From assembly GCA_905235885.1 (NCBI GenBank), contig CAJONM010000169.1:1-7675 (forward strand): 7,675 nucleotides of DNA, written 5' to 3'. The notes under the pieces are model-generated. The model did not search any database. It saw only the letters and a program-made list of their open reading frames with translations, and was not told the origin of the DNA. Of the stretch, positions 6,644 through 7,675 are shown piece by piece. Each line of letters starts with the position of its first letter. Position 1 is the first letter of the stretch. A program made the translations under genes and the position numbers. The DNA comes from an uncultured Clostridia bacterium. GTDB taxonomy: Bacteria; Bacillota; Clostridia; UBA1381.

Positions 6644-6649
6644 CCTCCC
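6644..6649 (-). promoter_or_regulatory. Shine-Dalgarno site that sets a GTG start for the dehydratase
   Basis: On the minus strand GGGAGG lies at 6649-6644, 7 nt before the GTG at 6636. It begins on the last base of the in-frame ATG at 6651, so the ATG cannot use it, and nothing purine-rich precedes that ATG. The protein should therefore start M-K-K-F-N-T-T rather than M-G-G-S-A. Confidence 0.8.
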
Positions 6650-6654
6650 ATATG

Positions 6655-6672
6655 ACCGCAATATATTGCGGT
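6655..6672. repeat. Perfect 18-bp palindrome in the leader of the dehydratase operon
   Basis: ACCGCAATATATTGCGGT is its own reverse complement over all 18 bases. It lies between the promoter (start near 6696) and the ribosome site, at roughly +25 to +42, ending 5 nt before GGGAGG. As DNA it fits an operator for a dimeric regulator acting as a roadblock. As RNA it would form a 7-bp stem with a UAUA loop next to the ribosome site. Which role it plays cannot be told from sequence. Confidence 0.75.
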
Positions 6673-6702
6673 TTCGTATCCTAAACTAATCTACATATAT
6701 TG

Positions 6703-6731
6703 ATTATAGCATATATGGCGAAATATTGCAA
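6703..6731 (-). promoter_or_regulatory. Promoter of the glycyl radical enzyme operon, with UP-like A-tracts
   Basis: On the minus strand TTGCAA (6731-6726) and TATAAT (6708-6703) are 17 nt apart, and TGC directly before the -10 box makes it an extended -10 promoter. Upstream of the -35, runs of A appear on the minus strand (plus-strand T7 at 6736-6742, T7 at 6745-6751, T4 at 6753-6756, T5 at 6758-6762), resembling an UP element. The -35 box is embedded in the 10-bp palindrome TATTGCAATA (6724-6733). Transcription would start near 6696, leaving a leader of about 60 nt. Confidence 0.75.
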
Positions 6732-6827
6732 TACATTTTTTTGATTTTTTTGTTTTATTTTTGCTTAACGGATTTCCATGCACAAATTGCGCCGCTTCGC
6801 CGTAATATACCATTGTATAAATATTAC

Positions 6828-6833
6828 AAGGAG
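6828..6833 (+). promoter_or_regulatory. Shine-Dalgarno site of the ZIP transporter gene
   Basis: AAGGAG lies 7 nt before the ATG at 6841 and decides that start. The in-frame ATG at 6778, which would add 21 residues, has no ribosome site and its peptide is not membrane-like. Confidence 0.85.
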
Positions 6834-6840
6834 TGATTTG

Positions 6841-7626
6841 ATGGGTAACAATGTTACAGTCGCCGTGCTTCTCACCCTGATAGCAGGTATGGCAACGGCT
6901 CTGGGCGGTATTATATCATTATTTACAAAGCAGACCAAGAAAAAGTTTTTATCCGCATCACTCGGCTTTTCGTCGGGTGTGATGATCTATATTTCATTTG
7001 TTGAGATGTTTCCGAAAGCGCATGATTATCTCGCGCAATCGTTCGGCATCCTGCGCGGCTCATGGGCAGCGTGCGCATCATTTTTTATCGGGATACTTAT
7101 CATAATGGCTATAGATAACCTTATCCCCTCACCGGAGAGCAGCCTTACTGCCGCAAAGGCGGAGCATCAGGAGGCGGCACTGAAGCGGATGGGTGTTCTT
7201 ACGGCAGTCGCGATATGTATTCACAACCTCCCTGAGGGGCTTGCGACATTCACATCCACGCTCGATGATGTTAATCTCGGTATAACAATGGCATCTGCGA
7301 TAGCGATACATAACATTCCCGAGGGGATCGTTACATCCGTGCCTATATTTTATGCCACAGGAAGCAAACGCAAGGCGTTCGGCATATCGCTGATCTCCGG
7401 GATTACGGAGCCGTTCGGCGCGATAGTCGGCTATCTTATCATGCGCCCGTTTCTGGGCAGCACGGCGTACGGCATTATTTTTGCCGCGATAGCCGGTATG
7501 ATGATCTATATATCCGTACAGGAGCTTATACCCATGGCTCGCGAATATGACAAGGGCAACACCATGATATTCGGCTTTATAGCCGGTATGGCGATAATAG
7601 CGGTCAGCCTGATGATGTTCATGTAA
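6841..7626 (+). CDS. zupT: ZIP-family divalent metal importer, ZupT type, 261 aa
   Basis: This inner-membrane transporter imports zinc and often iron, manganese or other divalent metals. The length matches bacterial ZupT (about 257 aa) and about eight hydrophobic segments are visible. Metal-site motifs are present: HNLPEG at 128-133 (helix 4) and HNIPEG at 157-162 (helix 5), with ISGITEPFGA at 185-194 (Glu190) in helix 6 and SVQELIP near helix 7. DNLIP (92-96) precedes a short loop with Glu99, Glu108, His109 and Glu111, poor in histidine compared with eukaryotic ZIPs. YATGSKRKA after helix 5 is also ZupT-like. It is transcribed away from the dehydratase operon across a 204-bp gap. No strong promoter is seen; the best candidate is weak (TGCACA at 6779-6784, 18 nt, TAATAT at 6803-6808). 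No clear Zur or MntR box was recognised. A hairpin follows 24 nt after the stop. The exact metal is unknown. Confidence 0.93.
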   Translation: MGNNVTVAVLLTLIAGMATALGGIISLFTKQTKKKFLSASLGFSSGVMIYISFVEMFPKAHDYLAQSFGILRGSWAACASFFIGILIIMAIDNLIPSPESSLTAAKAEHQEAALKRMGVLTAVAICIHNLPEGLATFTSTLDDVNLGITMASAIAIHNIPEGIVTSVPIFYATGSKRKAFGISLISGITEPFGAIVGYLIMRPFLGSTAYGIIFAAIAGMMIYISVQELIPMAREYDKGNTMIFGFIAGMAIIAVSLMMFM

Positions 7627-7650
7627 ATATCGTACAGCGCACAAAAATAA

Positions 7651-7675
7651 TGAGTTCGGCATTACGCCGAACTCA
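7651..7675 (+). terminator. Terminator hairpin after zupT, cut at the window edge
   Basis: TGAGTTCGGC (7651-7660) and GCCGAACTCA (7666-7675) form a perfect 10-bp stem with the 5-nt loop ATTAC. An A-rich run (ACAAAAATAA, 7641-7650) precedes it and would give a U-tail on the minus strand. The plus-strand tail lies beyond the window, so the hairpin may serve genes on both sides. Confidence 0.8.

Noticed and set aside
6025..6684. 219-codon plus-strand open frame opposite the start of the dehydratase
   Set aside because: It mirrors codons of a strongly conserved gene on the other strand, has no recognisable motif, and runs through the dehydratase ribosome site and palindrome.
6813..6829. TTGTA...TACAA inverted repeat over the zupT ribosome site
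   Set aside because: Arms are only 5 bp, the inner bases do not match, and it does not resemble a Zur or MntR box closely enough to call an operator.
6778..6840. In-frame ATG at 6778 adding 21 residues to the ZIP transporter
   Set aside because: No ribosome site precedes it, the peptide is not membrane-like, and AAGGAG sits 7 nt before the ATG at 6841.
7129..7662. Long minus-strand open frame opposite zupT
   Set aside because: It is a shadow of the real gene: composition is Arg/His/Tyr-rich with no known motif, and it reads through the terminator hairpin.

Overview
The window looks like a stretch of chromosome from an anaerobic Firmicute of the class Clostridia, probably a gut-type lineage. 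The evidence is a glycyl radical enzyme with its radical-SAM activase (oxygen-sensitive chemistry), strong AAGGAG/GGAGG ribosome sites, sigma-A-like promoters with TATAAT boxes, clostridial-type MurD and M42 peptidase sequences, and heavy use of the AUA isoleucine codon at mid-range GC (judged by eye). No species can be named from the sequence alone, and there is no sign of phage, IS elements, CRISPR or RNA genes.

Layout. Positions 1-3154, all on the minus strand, form one apparent operon read right to left: murD, then an M42 metallopeptidase with a complete active site, then a second M42 paralogue that overlaps it by 16 bp and runs off the left edge. The paralogue has lost three of the six metal-binding or catalytic positions visible in the window. 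A promoter (TTTACT-17-TATAAT) lies upstream of murD. Positions 3155-3320 are intergenic and hold that promoter, a 9-bp inverted repeat flanking it, and a hairpin that probably ends the transcript arriving from the right.

Positions 3321-6636, also minus strand, hold a two-gene unit: a B12-independent glycerol/1,2-propanediol dehydratase-type glycyl radical enzyme, followed 1 nt later by its radical-SAM activating enzyme. The activase lacks the ferredoxin-like insert usually seen with this dehydratase class. The unit has its own promoter (TTGCAA-17-extended TATAAT with upstream A-tracts) and a perfect 18-bp palindrome in its 5' leader next to the ribosome site. The real start of the dehydratase is most likely GTG at 6636, not the ATG at 6651.

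Positions 6637-6840 are a divergent intergenic region. Positions 6841-7626 on the plus strand encode a ZIP-family metal importer (ZupT type), followed by a perfect terminator hairpin at the right edge.

How the genes fit together: MurD adds D-glutamate to the peptidoglycan precursor in the cytoplasm, and the M42 proteins process peptides there. Co-transcription is well supported, but a functional link is only inference. The dehydratase and activase are an obligate pair converting glycerol to 3-hydroxypropionaldehyde or 1,2-propanediol to propanal; no aldehyde-processing or microcompartment genes are in view. The most unusual items are the degenerate M42 partner gene and the operator-like palindromes that share TTGCGG/CCGCAA half-sites in two promoter regions.
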